Source of the DNA: Lentinula raphanica
Taxonomy: Eukaryota; Basidiomycota; Agaricomycetes; Agaricales; Omphalotaceae
Direction: 5' to 3'
Assembly: GCA_027919835.1 (NCBI GenBank)
Contig: JANVFP010000013.1
Coordinates: forward strand, 496,001-560,000
Length of the DNA stretch: 64,000 bases
Shown: positions 22,001-33,492 of the stretch, piece after piece
Layout: each line of letters starts with the position of its first letter
How positions within the stretch are numbered: the stretch's first letter is position 1
Translations under genes and position numbers: made by a program
The notes under the pieces: model-generated
The model's database searches: none
The model's input: the letters and a program-made list of their open reading frames with translations, nothing else
Told to the model about the DNA's origin: nothing

Positions 22001-23381
22001 ATACCGGTCACTGACCTGAACGTGTTTTTGGGAAGCCTTCTAACTTGGAGTCTTGCTGATATCACGGCCAACGCTGATATCCAACGGGAATTAGCATGGG
22101 AGATGATATCTGCCATCCTGAACAAACGGTCTACAGGTAAGCCTTGATACAGTCAATCGATCGCTACCTTCGTCAATAACACAACATTCAGATGCATCAA
22201 GCTTCATCGAAAGCATGCTACATGAATTCTGGCCTAAGCACATAGCCAATCGATCTGAACCTGTTGACAGGAGGAATCGTGCCACTCAAGCCTGGGTTTG
22301 GGTAAGCTAATGAGCCCGATTCCTCACCCTTTCAAGCCGTTGCTGATTATACCAGATATCCAAGGCCCTGCTTGTCTGCAACCATGCACAAGCATCTCAG
22401 TTCACAGATATCATATTTTCGGTCTTTGACGATGGGAATATTAACTGGACTGCAGCCAAATCATTCGGTAATATCGTTCGAACGGATACGGTCTTGACTA
22501 AACAGAATCATGCTTCTATCAAGGTTCGTTCGTCCTACCAGTTGGTTTCCACGATCTTTTCTCGATTCGAGGAATAGATTCTGTATGCACAGCGTTTTGT
22601 TGGGCGTATTTTGCCCCGTATGATTGATGGCGCAAAGAATGCTAGTGGTATGTTGGCTAGATCGAGATTGCTTCAACCGTTGTTGACCAATATTGTTTCT
22701 TTCTAAGAACCTGGGAAACAACAATCTTATCTCGTTGGATTGACTTCGCTCATCAGCTCGATCCCGAAAGCTCTCTATGTCCACGAAATGCCTACCGTGA
22801 GCAAATTATTGAGTCCGTTCAGCATATTAGTGTTGCTTACACCTGCTTGTCTTGCAGCTGATACCACTCCTGGTCCGAGGACTAGACTTACCAGACTACA
22901 ATATTCGTTCTCAGGTCATCGACACTTTCCTCGCTGTAGCGGAAGGGGACTCTCCCTCTGAAATTATCACTGATCACGCACCATCGCTCATAACTACCAT
23001 GTTGAAAAACTGTTCCGTGGACAGAATGCCTTCTGCTGTAAGTTCTATGAACTCTCTTCCCTTTGATTTTGACAATATGGAATCTCAACAGAAAGTACGA
23101 ATATCTGCTCTGAGATACCTTGGCGTCATGACAAGTATCGTTCGATATGATGTCCTACATCCTCACAAAGCAACGGTTATAAAGCAACTGGCTGTATCGC
23201 TAGATGACCCAAAACGAGCTGTTCGTAAAGAAGCAGTTGATGCAAGGTAAGAGTCAGTTATCTGTGATATTGTTCTAAGCTGACGCCATGTTCTGCTAGA
23301 ACCAAGTGGTAAGCCCGCTTCACATCCGAATCTGTGTACTTCTGAGCGATTTTTCATTCCAGGTTCAAATGTAGCGGGTAG
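19071..23381 (+). CDS. MMS19: MMS19/Met18, cytosolic Fe-S targeting and DNA-repair scaffold
   Basis: MMS19 is the HEAT-repeat scaffold of the CIA targeting complex. It delivers Fe-S clusters to DNA polymerases, primase, XPD and other genome-maintenance proteins. The gene has many short introns. Exon 1 (from ATG 19071) encodes MSSTSDSTERLVRTWMASER; exon 2 gives SLLNVVKALGEYLTSEEE, then GVELLSVVLGRCPPERLN and RVLTSFYCSKLED. The N-terminal domain signature CYFPITFRPPPNDPYGITT lies near 20050. HEAT-type helices continue to the C-terminus, which reads DDPKRAVRKEAVDARTKWFKCSG. The last junctions use a 9-nt microexon (23300-23308) before the terminal exon 23363-23381. The first intron's donor (GTCTTT) is weak, so the exon 1-2 joint is tentative. 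It is divergent from F-box B; two decayed copies of its 5' end lie upstream. Confidence 0.92.
23300..23308 (+). other. 9-nt microexon of MMS19
   Basis: The bases between the acceptor ...TGCTAG and the donor GTAAGC are AACCAAGTG. Joined to the preceding exon (ending at 23246) and the following exon (from 23363), they encode the expected ARTKWFK end. Skipping it would keep the reading frame but delete three residues. Confidence 0.8.
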
Positions 23382-23613
23382 AATAACTATTCGTAGCGTG
23401 GTCATATACTGAGGTCTGATGTGGTCTCTAGTCAGTAGTACATCTGTTAAGCCAGAAGCAAGAAATTGATAAAGATGAGTATGTACGAAATGAGCGGGAC
23501 AATCTAAGAACCTGTTTTACCCTCCCCCTCCCCTTTCTTTCCTTCCTTCCTGCCTGTGAGTAAATCTGTGAAGCAATATCCAAAATGACCGTGGGCACTG
23601 GGCACCGAATCTC

Positions 23614-25050
23614 CTATCCTGATGCCATTATGGCCTTGGTCTTCGCACCCGCGTCCGCAAGAGCAACTTCAAATGCCTGTAAATGTTCTTCGACAATCTG
23701 CCTCCCATCGACCCTCTTGTGGCTACTCTGCCTCGGAGAGGAAACATATCCAGGAGATGCATCCCCATCTGGTGTATCCAGCCCATCTAACATACCTGCT
23801 TCCCATCTTTCAATCTTGACTCTACTTCGTTCCGCACTGTCCCAATCCGTGCGCCATGTTCCTAGTTTATTCTTCAAAGCTCTGATCTTCCGCCCTGCCT
23901 CTGTTGTCGCCGCTCCGTTGACTTGAGCGTGCTCGGATATTGTAGTCAGGGATGAGACTAGAGAACGGGTGAATGAGCGGAGATGAGCTAATTGGGGTAT
24001 GGCCGCCGCTGGTGTTGGTGGGCCAAGGATGGGTGGCGGGGGAGGGAAGGTATCTTTGACAGGAGTCAACTCCTCATCATAGTCATTGTCATCCTCGTTC
24101 TCTTCGTCTCTATTGAGCTGATGTGGATCCATTTCCCATTCCTGAGTTCGAGTCCGGGTTCGACGACGAGGTGGTTCTTCTTCGACACTGTCAAAATCAG
24201 GATGCACCAGTGGCTCCGAAGTCGATTTTTCGTCCTCCAGTAGTTCATCCATACTACTGATTCCTTCCAACTGACCCAGCACATCCTCACCCCCAACTTG
24301 ACCAGCAATCTTCCGAAATTCCCGCTCGTACTCCAAAAGTTCCCGAACTTGACCTTCTCTATCCCTCGTCGTTTCGTCTAGCCTTCGAATGACATCGTAC
24401 GCGATCTTTTCTAGTGAGAGTTGCTGCGATCCAGAAGTAGAATTTGAGTTCGGCTCGGCGTCAAGATGCCTGAGATGGGAGAGGAATTTGTCAGTGGACT
24501 CTAGGTCCTGAGAAAGCATTTCCATCGCATCCTGCTCTGGTCTCTTGGGCTTCTTCAGCCTTGATGTAGAAGGGCTGCCGAAGACAGGATCATATTCGTG
24601 TTCGTCACGTATGGTGTTGTGCTGTGGCGTATCCTCAAAGGACGTATCCAACGCATCCCGGTTGTCCAACTCGTCAGCGAACGATGACCGTTCATCGCTA
24701 GTAATCAAGAGCTGAGGATCATCCGCATTCGAATGATGAATAACATCCTCGTCAATGCCTTCTGCGCCTTCATCGTATTCTATCCCAAATTCCTCCGCTA
24801 ATAACCTCGACCCGGCGCTAGGCTCAGGCATGAGTGCTGCTGCTAGCTCATGAGCTAGCGAGAACCGACTATTGCTAGCATCCTGATCCATTGACTGAGC
24901 TAAACTGGACGAAGGACGCAAAGGAGTCGCGGATCCTCGAGAGTTAAGGCTTTGTCGCGATGGAGACCGCCGAGGTCCAGGTTTCGATGAGGAAGCAGAG
25001 AGATATTGTGAGCTCGATGAACTGAAAAAGTCTGCGTCGTCGTGTGCCAT
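23614..25050 (-). CDS. acidic/coiled-coil protein of unknown function
   Basis: Single-exon gene of 478 residues; I recognise no named family. The first ~60 residues are Ser-rich (DFFSSSSSQYLSASSS). An acidic region follows (ADELDNRDALDTSFED). Residues ~175-270 are predicted helical and include LSQDLESTDKFLSHLRHL, YDVIRRLDETTRDREGQV and LLEYEREFRKIAGQVGG. The C-terminal ~130 residues look like the most ordered part: LAHLRSFTRSLVSSLTTISE, then RKIRALKNKLGTWRTDWD and IVEEHLQAFEVALADAG. This could be a cytoskeletal or nuclear coiled-coil protein, but nothing in the sequence decides it. Stops are 233 bp apart from MMS19 (convergent); starts are 159 bp apart from the dehydrogenase gene (divergent). 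Confidence 0.8.
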   Translation of the reverse strand: MAHDDADFFSSSSSQYLSASSSKPGPRRSPSRQSLNSRGSATPLRPSSSLAQSMDQDASNSRFSLAHELAAALMPEPSAGSRLLAEEFGIEYDEGAEGIDEDVIHHSNADDPQLLITSDERSSFADELDNRDALDTSFEDTPQHNTIRDEHEYDPVFGSPSTSRLKKPKRPEQDAMEMLSQDLESTDKFLSHLRHLDAEPNSNSTSGSQQLSLEKIAYDVIRRLDETTRDREGQVRELLEYEREFRKIAGQVGGEDVLGQLEGISSMDELLEDEKSTSEPLVHPDFDSVEEEPPRRRTRTRTQEWEMDPHQLNRDEENEDDNDYDEELTPVKDTFPPPPPILGPPTPAAAIPQLAHLRSFTRSLVSSLTTISEHAQVNGAATTEAGRKIRALKNKLGTWRTDWDSAERSRVKIERWEAGMLDGLDTPDGDASPGYVSSPRQSSHKRVDGRQIVEEHLQAFEVALADAGAKTKAIMASG

Positions 25051-25209
25051 GAGAGAGGGAAGCAGAGAGGGTAAGTATACTTTGTTGTTGACGCGTTCAG
25101 AGTTAGAGTAAATGACAGGAAATCGCGACCGTATGAAAGCTTCTCACGGAGGGCGCCTTTTTATTCATTCAAACAAATAATTGGACGTTGACTGAAAGCC
25201 ACAGCGACA

Positions 25210-26759
25210 ATGGCCAGTCTGGTCCAAAGACTCTATCGAGTGAGTGGCTAAAATGGCCCATAATATGTATTGTCCTTTCCAACTTGACCCACTAAATATT
25301 TCACCTATGTAGGCCCTTGTTCCCCCAGAAATTCCCAAAGTCCAAGACTCCGCCAATCCGCCAATCAAATTTGGTATTCTCGGAGCAGCAAATATCGCGC
25401 CTCCCGCTCTTATCACACCCGCGAAGAGCCACCCGGAGGTCATTGTGTACGCTGTGGCCGCCCGTGATTTGCAGAAGGCCCAGAAATTCGCAAAGAAATA
25501 CGGTATTAGCAAGGTCTACGGAGGCACTGATGGATACCAACGTATGTGTAGTTTGAGTGAACTGACTCGATATGCTCATGGTCAATCAATGACAGAGCTT
25601 CTGGATGATCCGGAGGTAGATGCCATCTATAACCCGGTATAGTCTTAAGAAACGTTATACCTTCACTGGTCCAACTTACCCCCTATACGTGTTAGCTTCC
25701 AAATGGACTTCACTTCGAATGGACCATGAAGGCTCTCCTTGCCGGAAAGCATGTTCTATGCGAAAAACCCTTCGCAGACACAGCCGAAGAAGTGAAGCAA
25801 ATGTTCGATTTGGCTGAAAAGAAAGGCTTAGTATTGCTCGAGGCGTTCCATTATCGGTAGGAGGAACAAGTATTTCGTCGAAGTTACATTTCTCTGACTT
25901 GTCTTTCCTAGTTTCCACCCTGCTATTCAACGCGTCAAAGCCATTCTGGACAGTGGTGAACTTGGTAAGATCAAGAGCATCGACGCGAAGCTTACTGCTC
26001 CTGCCGGTGCAATCAAATCCTCTGATATCAGGTTTGACTTGGCTCTGGGAGGTGGAGCGATGATGGACGTGGGCTGTGAGTGTTCTCTACACGCTACACA
26101 CATGCATTACTCGATTCATTCAAGCTCTCCAGGTTACACCCTAAATTGTATCCGCTACCTGACCTCCTCGGATCCCACTTCTGTCATCTCTGCCACCGCG
26201 CTTCCCCTCAAATCAGCAAACATCACCGAAACCAAGATCGATCGAGCCATGACCGCCACGCTCGCCCTTCCCAACGACGTTATCGCATCTCTCGAAGGCG
26301 ACCTTGCCATGCCATGGGAATTCTTTCCCCCCAAGCTGGTCAAAGTCTGGGTCGAGGTCAAATGTGAAGGTGGAACTGTGGAATTGCTGAATTTTGTGCT
26401 GCCAACGTTCTACCATTCGATCAAAGTCACGAACAAGGCTGGAGGCACTACGACTAAACGTGTCGAGAAAGTATACAAGTTTGCCGATGCTCATTTTGAA
26501 AGTAATTCGAATCTGGGAGAGGACTGGTGGTTGACTTATCGCTACCAGCTCGAGGCATTCGTGGACAAACTCAAGGGAAGGACACCTCATACTTGGGTGA
26601 CGAAGGAAGATTCCATCGCGAATATGCAGTGGATTGAGAATATATATGAGAAGGTTCATGTCCTATTCTCGACTTGCTCTTCGAGCGTTGTTCTAATATA
26701 TTTTACAGGCAGGAATAGGGGCTCGTCCTAAGTCTGGTTACATGTTGCCCCCCGAATGA
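25210..26759 (+). CDS. Gfo/Idh/MocA-family NAD(P)-dependent oxidoreductase
   Basis: Resembles the dimeric dihydrodiol / NADP-dependent D-xylose dehydrogenase branch. The short first exon (25210-25239) encodes MASLVQRLYR; the rest runs from 25313 through five further introns. The Rossmann fold opens with IKFGILGAANIAPPAL, followed by VYAVAARDLQKAQKFAKKYG. DDPEVDAIYNPLPNGLHFEW leads into the catalytic-lysine motif LCEKPFA, then LLEAFHYRFHPAIQRVK. The C-terminal substrate domain contains GGGAMMDVGCYTLNCIRYL. The protein ends NIYEKAGIGARPKSGYMLPPE. The probable reaction is oxidation of a sugar or cyclic diol with NADP; the substrate cannot be fixed from sequence. Convergent with the next gene. 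Confidence 0.92.
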
Positions 26760-27066
26760 AGGAATTTCACTATATACATGCTTTCTTGGTTATGATTTTC
26801 CAAACAAATGCGGATTTCTGAATACATTAAACAACATTTTCTGCAAAGCTAACAACAAGCGACCTATTATAGAGGTTACAACTATGAGTCAACTAAGGGT
26901 ATATGGAATTGACCAACTGTACAACCCCTTTCCGATGATCCTACAGTCCGATACTCCCTACATGTTTGTTACCTTATAACCTGAATGACCATTGAAAAAA
27001 TACGAGAGCCGTCCCTCCCGTTGCCCGTGTTTTAACGGGAGCCAGAGGTTTTTTCCTTTCGCCGTC
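26760..27066. other. convergent intergenic region
   Basis: About 300 bp between two converging stop codons; no ORF of interest. Presumably 3' UTRs and poly(A) signals. Confidence 0.4.
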
Positions 27067-29674
27067 TCATGCAACACTCGACCCACTTTCAACCGTGACA
27101 GCATAGTCATTAGACGTTCCACTTATTCCACTTGCGTTACTTCCCCTCCGATTAAATTTATTCATCCTTCCATGCAGGACATGGGGATATTTTGATAGCG
27201 GGGGGAGAGGAGCTGAACGCAGAGATGGGTTACTATAACAAGATTTGATATCAGAATCAATTGATAAGTATGACAGAAAGACCAAGAACTCACTTCGCAA
27301 CCAAAGTTGGTCCAGTAGCCAACCTCGCGAAATTACTCGGGAACAGTGGGTTTCCCGGTGCACGGTCCCCAACGGGATCGTACCCTCCCTCGGAATCATA
27401 TCCACTACTCGCACCTCCTACAACATAGCCATGAGAACCAATAGACGCAATAGATCCAGAAGACCCAGTCCTCGTCAACCCACTCCTACCAAAACTCTGA
27501 CTTCGGGTTAAATCAGCCTCACCACCGACGCTTCCCCAGCTCAACCGCTTCAGATCCGTCTTTGACAAAGAACCGGTCCGTCCGTGGTTTTGGGACTGGT
27601 ACTGAGAAAGCTGCGACAGCGGACGATAGGAAAAGACGGGAGATGATGTAGCGGAGGAGTTGCTGAGACTTGGTGAAGACGGTAGGGAGATACGAAGACC
27701 GTGGATCTGAGCGGGGTCGATCACTGTTTCGGGTGACTCTTTGGTCACAGCATTATCCCCAGTTTCACTGTTATGCTGTCCAACCGCCTCCTCTGTCTCT
27801 TTCTGTTTCTCCCCATCTTCTTCTTCCTCTTCCGCACCTTCCAAGATATCTCCCAGTCCGTTATTACTCCCAGCGTTGGAGTCAGATAATAATGCAGGGA
27901 GACTAAGCGGAGGAGGATGTAAACCTGGAGACCCGATGGGGTTTTGGCTCGGAGAGATGATGAGAGGCTCGATGACCACTCCGGTTTCAGGATTTGGACC
28001 GGTTGTAGCAGAGGTAAACGATAGCAGAGATGGAATTGAGGCGGACAAAGACGGAGAGAAGGATCCTAGAGATCCTATGGAAGAGCGAGAACTGGATTTT
28101 GTATGACCTTTCGTTGACATAGGCTTGTTGAGTTGTCCTTGATCGTCAAGCGAAGTTGTTGGAGTCGGGTTCTGCTGTACAATTTTAGGAACCTCGACGT
28201 CTGTCACAGGTGACCTCGATTCCCTCTGGACAGGCGTTGAGCTTTCAGTCATCTCGCCAGAACCCGAGCTCTGTGTACGCATCATTGCTGTTGCCGCATT
28301 CACCGACATAGGGTTCGACAACTCCGTCGAGGGTGATGTTACACGGCTTCTGCCACCGAGGAAGGCAGACGTCGGGGCACTGCCACGGTCAAAATCCGGG
28401 CTATCCACAATAGCATCCCAGTCATCCCAGTATCCCTTTGCCTTCATCCCTCCATCTTCCATATCTTCAGTCTTCGGTGTCTTCATCGATCCAGGCGTCT
28501 GCACGTCCTTGTCAGACTCTGATTCGGACTCGGATGATTCAAACACATCCGCGTTCATTTCCATATCCAGATCAAAATCCACGTCCAGCTCTGGAGGGAC
28601 ACCCAATGCGCCTTTGACACGTTCCCAGATGAGTTCCGAGTGAGATAGAATGCATCGACGAATCTTAGCGACCCATAGCGTGTCAGGCTCTTGATCTCGC
28701 GAGACGGTGGTCATAAACGCAAGAAGACTGTCGTAAGTCCATGCGGTCGGATCAACAGCACGGTCTGGCAACCGAGAAAGAACGCTGCTCGAGGGTGTAT
28801 CAGGAGAACCGGGTGAAGGCGATTTAGAGTTGGGATCGGGATTGGCTATGACCAGACGGGCGGTCGGCGGAGGGGAGTTTATCGAATCGTTCTTCGGAAA
28901 AGTTTGCTTGAGTAGAGCAAACAGTTTACGTGTCGGTGTAGACTCTATGAGCGCTTTTACTTCCGCCGGGCGATCTATGAATGGGAGGTATACAGACGGA
29001 TGTAAAGGCGTGAAAGTAGCCGGAGCGGTACCAGTACTGATAGCGCTGGATGAGGATAACGCGGAAGACGAGCGTGGAGAACCTGTGTGAAAGTATGAAT
29101 GAGGTGAACCTCTCTGATTCAACGGTGACGTCGTGGTACTAGTAGGGAGCTGGGTGGGGTGCGTAGCTTGATGGGCTAGATCGTATAATTGCTCCGGAGT
29201 CAGTTTGGGTTTGGGCGCAGCATAAGCCAATGCAGAGCTCCGATGACCACCAGGTGACGAGGGTCTAGGAGAGGAGGGCGAAGGAGTCCTGGCTCCGGTA
29301 TTCTCCGCCTGGTTGGGCCTCGCAGGGCCAAAGGTAGAGAACGCAAAGCTCATGCGAGGACTTCCTCCTGCACCAGATCGTCCAGCTTCGGGTCTTCCCC
29401 GAGGACCGGGTTCGTTACTTCCAATTCGACGATGTGGTCTCCGCTGACCTGGCCCAGGAGGATCTTTGAGCGATATTGTACCGAGGTTGTCATTAGAGAA
29501 TGGACTGGGAACGTCGTTGGGTACAACCTTGACGATTGTCAATGTGCTAGTCGACAAGCGATTGGGATTCAAGTTGATCTCGCCATGCTTCGCGTATGGA
29601 TCTGGAGCACTTACAGACCCTCGGCGCGAAGACAGACGACGACGAGGTGTCGTCGGTGAAGAGGGCGAAGACAT
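27067..29674 (-). CDS. Ser/Pro-rich protein of unknown function
   Basis: Two exons, 29674-27294 and 27232-27067, join at VANNPSLRSAP to give 848 residues. The N-terminus is a basic, Ser-rich leader (TTPRRRLSSRRGSVS). The probable folded part lies at ~205-350: VYLPFIDRPAEVKALIES, TRKLFALLKQTFP, then AWTYDSLLAFMTTVSRDQE, LWVAKIRRCILSHSELIWE and VKGALGVPPELD. An acidic Ser cluster (SSESESESDKDVQTPGS) and long Ser/Thr/Pro stretches follow. Near the C-terminus, a GYDSEGGYDPVGDRAPGNPLFPSN motif is followed by a basic tail. I recognise no named domain; the ordered block suggests a conserved fungal regulator. The ATG at 29674 is in good context, and the frame is open throughout. Confidence 0.8.
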
Positions 29675-30445
29675 GGTGGTAGAAGGAAGAGTTGGATTTG
29701 CGGTACTTTTTCTGTAAACGAGATCATAGCCATCGTCACACCAAATTGATTGGCTAACTCATGAAAACGTTTGAAGGCCATCACTGACCTACGTAAATTC
29801 GATGTTCCGCTCCTTTCCGTAGTAGCATAAGTTTGGTCAACTCTTTCCAAATACATACAGGATTCACGGAAAATCGCGAATGTTCTAGATGTCTAACAGT
29901 GAGCTACAGCTCAAGAGTCAAAAGTGACCCATAATTCTAGGAAACAGAACTTGAAGTTGTGAAGAAGGAATTCCCCAGCTGACCACGTGGCTCTTTGGAC
30001 GCGCTCACATGCTCTTCCTTTGACTTGATTATCTCCTTCTTCCGGTATACCTTCTGGATATGTTATAGAGGCTTAGAGCGGTATGCCGCACCTTGAGCTA
30101 TCCCGGAATGATTCAAGCTTGTGCTCGGTTTCAACTTTCCGGATCCATCACCACGAAAAGTCAAACATTCAAGAGCTTGTATGGACAGCTGATACTTCGA
30201 CCAACAGCGTCGCCCACGTTAAAAGCCTCATCTTTTCAACGATTTCAAGATTCATTGCTGGCTGCCAGGCGCCTCGAACTAACCAGAATCATTAGGTCCC
30301 AACAGGTCCCAACATGTTCAAATGGTCGAGTCATGGCGAGATTTCAATGGGAAAAAAGTTTAGAAAAAATGTGAACCTGATTCCGAAGAATATGCGCAAA
30401 CCTTATGCACCGTTGGTAGGCACACGACACGACGCGCAGGAGTGA
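29675..30445. other. intergenic region between divergent genes
   Basis: About 770 bp containing the promoters of the Ser/Pro-rich gene (-) and the first GH45 gene (+). ORFs here have no recognisable product. A long promoter is typical of carbon-regulated cellulase genes, but no specific regulator site could be assigned with confidence. Confidence 0.45.
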
Positions 30446-30452
30446 TATAAAA
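30446..30452 (+). promoter_or_regulatory. TATA box of GH45 gene 1
   Basis: TATAAAA, 64 bp before the ATG at 30510. The second GH45 gene has the same box 48 bp before its ATG. Clear TATA boxes are otherwise not obvious at the housekeeping genes here. Confidence 0.7.
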
Positions 30453-30509
30453 AGCACGACAATCATCAAAATCCACGTACAAACGTTTAAACGTTCAACT
30501 CCAACAAGC

Positions 30510-31400
30510 ATGAAAACTTTCGTCTTTCTCAGTGTCGTTACCAGCCTGATGGCCGTCAAAGGCTACTTACAGCTCCCATCAGGAAACACATCCTTCACTC
30601 AGTATTCTGGTTGCGGAAGCCCCGGTAGGTCTTGATGTTTATAGCCTTTGATATCGTCCTAGATTCGTCTCTGCACAAAACATCTAGCTTGTGGGGTGAC
30701 AGGATCTGGGTTCACCGCCGCCATGAACCAATTGGCTTTTGGGTCAGTTCCGGGCCTGGGAGCTGGAGACGCTTGTGGTCGATGCTTCGCGCTCACCGGC
30801 ACTGCTGATCCGTTCTCACCTGCGTATACCGGGCCCTTCAATTCTATCATCGTTAAGGTGAGGACCGTCATCCTTGATAGTACAAATATCAAGTTTGACA
30901 GAAACTCTGCATCATTGTTTCCTGAATGATTAGGTGACAGATATGTGCCCTGTAGCCGGAAACGAAGTAAGTGACCGGTATGTAAGGAAGACTTGAATTT
31001 GATGACTGATGGCTTTCTAGCAATGGTGTGGACAAACAACCTCCAATCCTGTCAATTCGTTTGGGACGGAATTCCAGTAAGTCTTGTCAAAACATTGATC
31101 CCAGTCACTCGGTTCATCGATCGTTGACAGTTTCGATATCTGTGAGGACACAGGTGGCGCTGCAGCGTTCTTCCCCTCTGGACACACAGCACTAACCGGG
31201 ACCTTCACTGAAGTGAGTTGCAGCGAATGGTCAGGTTCAGATGGAAGCGATCTTTGGAATGGAGCCTGCATCAGCGGAGAATCTGCTGCATTTTGGCCTG
31301 ACGGTGTCGGTTGTGGGAATCAAGGTGTGTACATCATCTGCTTGGATGTTCGAAACGTGAAATTCATGGTGACTGTCTATCACAAGGAACTTCGGTCTGA
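30510..31400 (+). CDS. GH45 endoglucanase, subfamily C-like (copy 1)
   Basis: Secreted endo-beta-1,4-glucanase acting on amorphous cellulose or other beta-1,4-glucans. Six exons (30510-30624, 30688-30857, 30934-30966, 31021-31076, 31131-31324, 31387-31400) give 193 residues. A signal peptide (MKTFVFLSVVTSLMAVKG) precedes the single double-psi beta-barrel domain, with no cellulose-binding module. Landmarks are FTQYSGCGSPACG, QLAFGSVPGLGAGDACGRCF, VTDMCPVAGNEQWCGQTT, FHFDICEDTGGAAAFFP and CSEWSGSDGSDLWNGAC. The Asp in HFDICED is the expected catalytic acid. As known for Phanerochaete Cel45A-type enzymes, the N-terminal strand has TQYSGC rather than the subfamily-A catalytic Asp motif. The last exon is only 14 nt (GTSV-stop), as in copy 2. 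Identical intron positions show tandem duplication. Confidence 0.94.
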
Positions 31401-32329
31401 GTCCTGCCAGAACTTTGCATCGGAAGATCTGGAAAATATGTACAATCCGAGAAAGACTAGTTGGAAGAAGATTCACGCAGTAAAACAAGCTTCCGTCCCC
31501 ATTTCATCTCGACTCTTCATCGTCTTTGCATCATTGACGCATCGGAGCTGTTAAGCCACAAGGATGAGGATATGATCCAGAGAAAGGATATCCGAAACAA
31601 GATGTAAGAGTGCAATCCGATGGGAATATTAAGGAGCCCAAAATCCGAAATATTAGCGGATATTTTGCGAAGCTAGAGGGCGAGTCTGAGTATCGTTCCT
31701 GCTATTCACGCTCTGTATCAGCTGTCTCGAGCACAGAAGAAGAGTCCCCAGTAAATCAACTGACCACAGAAGAATTATTATATCAAGGACAGTGTGGCAT
31801 ATCGAGCTTTCTCCGACTGCGTATGTTCCTCGATATAGCTCCCGGTATTTCTTGATCAACCTCCCTGCTCTAGATGGACCAGTTCGATTTTGATTGATCA
31901 GAAGGTATGGCAGGATGTAATGTTCATAAGATAGCGAAAAGTAAGGAATACTCCCGAACTAACAACTAATAACAACATAAGTACCTCTTGAAGTCTCTTT
32001 GAAGCTCTGTAACGAAGGAGTTAGTACCATCGTTGATTTGAAACCTGAGAGCATAAGTATACGGACAATAACAAAAAGGCTCGCGATCTCGAGCTCAATG
32101 ACATAGCACCCCATGGCTAGAAATGTTCTCCACTACTTATATGCATGCAGACTTTTTGATTGAACCCAGTTTGAAATGTATCTGCGGCATCAATGAAAAG
32201 CTCGCAACCTTTGTCGTTATTGAAGAGTTAAAGGAAAAACCTTGCAGTCTTGCGTCCTTGAGAGTGACAGACAAATATCAACATGAGCCCGAAAAGATTG
32301 CGGAGTATCTGCGTGTAAAGGGTAAGGAG
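31401..32329. other. intergenic region between the GH45 genes
   Basis: About 930 bp holding the 3' UTR of copy 1 and the promoter of copy 2. Short ORFs are unconvincing. No repeat or mobile element was recognised between the two genes. Confidence 0.45.
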
Positions 32330-32336
32330 TATAAAA
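32330..32336 (+). promoter_or_regulatory. TATA box of GH45 gene 2
   Basis: TATAAAA, 48 bp before the ATG at 32378, parallel to the box at copy 1. Confidence 0.7.
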
Positions 32337-32377
32337 TAAGGGTGCGTAGTCGAGAGAGACGACTGACTAACCCTGTC

Positions 32378-33248
32378 ATGAAATCTCTCATCTTCCTTGG
32401 TAGTATCGCTGCAGCCGTCCATGGATACGTGCAGCTGCCCTCAGGCAGTACTTCATTCACCCAATATTCTGGTTGTGGAAGCCCTGGTCCGTTGCATTTG
32501 TTTCCTAGTATTCTTGCATGAGATCAGAGACTAACCATTGTGTCCCCACATCCATCTTATAGCATGTGGTATCGCAGCCTCTGGATACACAGCTGCCATC
32601 AACCAATTGGCATTTGGCTCTGCTCCGGGCTTGGGGCCAGGAGACGCCTGTGGAAGATGTTTCCAGCTCACCGGGCAAGCTGACCCATATTCACCCTCTT
32701 TCACGGGACCATTCAAGTCTATAGTTGTCAAAGTATATTTGGCTGGTCATGCGATGGGCGCAAGCTGAACACCGTTCATATCTAGGTGACGGATATGTGC
32801 CCTGTCTCAGGGAATGAGGTCAGCGCTACATGAATCTCGTAGAAATTCAAATGTGAGATACTCACCTTCAAGCTTCGATAGCAATGGTGTGGCCAGACTA
32901 CCTCTAATCCAGTTAACTCTTTTGGCACAGAATTCCAGTGAGTGGATATGCCATAGTATCGTATGGATGTATCTGAACATGATTTCAGCTTCGATATCTG
33001 CGAAGACACGGGAGGAGCCGGCGCCTTTTTCCCAGCTGGACACACTGCACTTACTGGTACGTTCACCGAGGTGAGCTGCAGCGAATGGTCTGGTTCGGAT
33101 GGAGGTGCGCTCTGGAACGGAGCTTGCATCAAAGGCGAGTCTGCGGCATTGTGGCCTGGTGGTGTTGGTTGTGGAAACCAAGGTAAGACGTTGAGCATGC
33201 GCATTGAGTGCAAACACCTTATATTATTGTACAGGAACTTCTGTATAA
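32378..33248 (+). CDS. GH45 endoglucanase, subfamily C-like (copy 2)
   Basis: Paralogue of the gene at 30510 with the same six-exon plan and about the same length. Signal peptide MKSLIFLGSIAAAVHG, then FTQYSGCGSPACGIAASG, QLAFGSAPGLGPGDACGRCF, VTDMCPVSGNEQWCGQ, FHFDICEDTGGAGAFFP and CSEWSGSDGGALWNGAC. All ten or so cysteines and the putative catalytic Asp of HFDICED are kept, so both copies look functional. Differences from copy 1 are scattered substitutions such as a Gly-Pro for Gly-Ala in the GLGPGDACG loop. An upstream in-frame stretch begins before the signal peptide, but the TATA box and signal peptide fix the start at 32378. Function as for copy 1; a difference in expression or substrate preference is only a guess. 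Confidence 0.94.
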
Positions 33249-33492
33249 GGGTTGACTGACAAGATTGAAGCACCCATATCTAGCTGTTTGAGTAGAGTAT
33301 GTTAGATTCAAGCTGTCTAACAAGCAGTTTCGATAGTAGGACAGCTGAATGCTAATGTTAATGAAAATCGTGCGTGGAAGAACGAGGAGAAGAAAAGAAG
33401 TAAATAAGCGCCCAGAGCCACGCGCCGCGTGAGCGGGCGTTTATTGAATTCAGATCACTTTTGTTTTGCCTCCGCGCCTTGTTGACAGACCC

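Noticed and set aside
32123..32377. Upstream in-frame extension of the second GH45 gene
   Set aside because: The TATA box at 32330 and the signal peptide at 32378 indicate that translation begins at 32378.
33466..33492. Earlier start for the phosphatase (PPRLVDRP...)
   Set aside because: The first codon there is TTG; the first ATG is at 33493.
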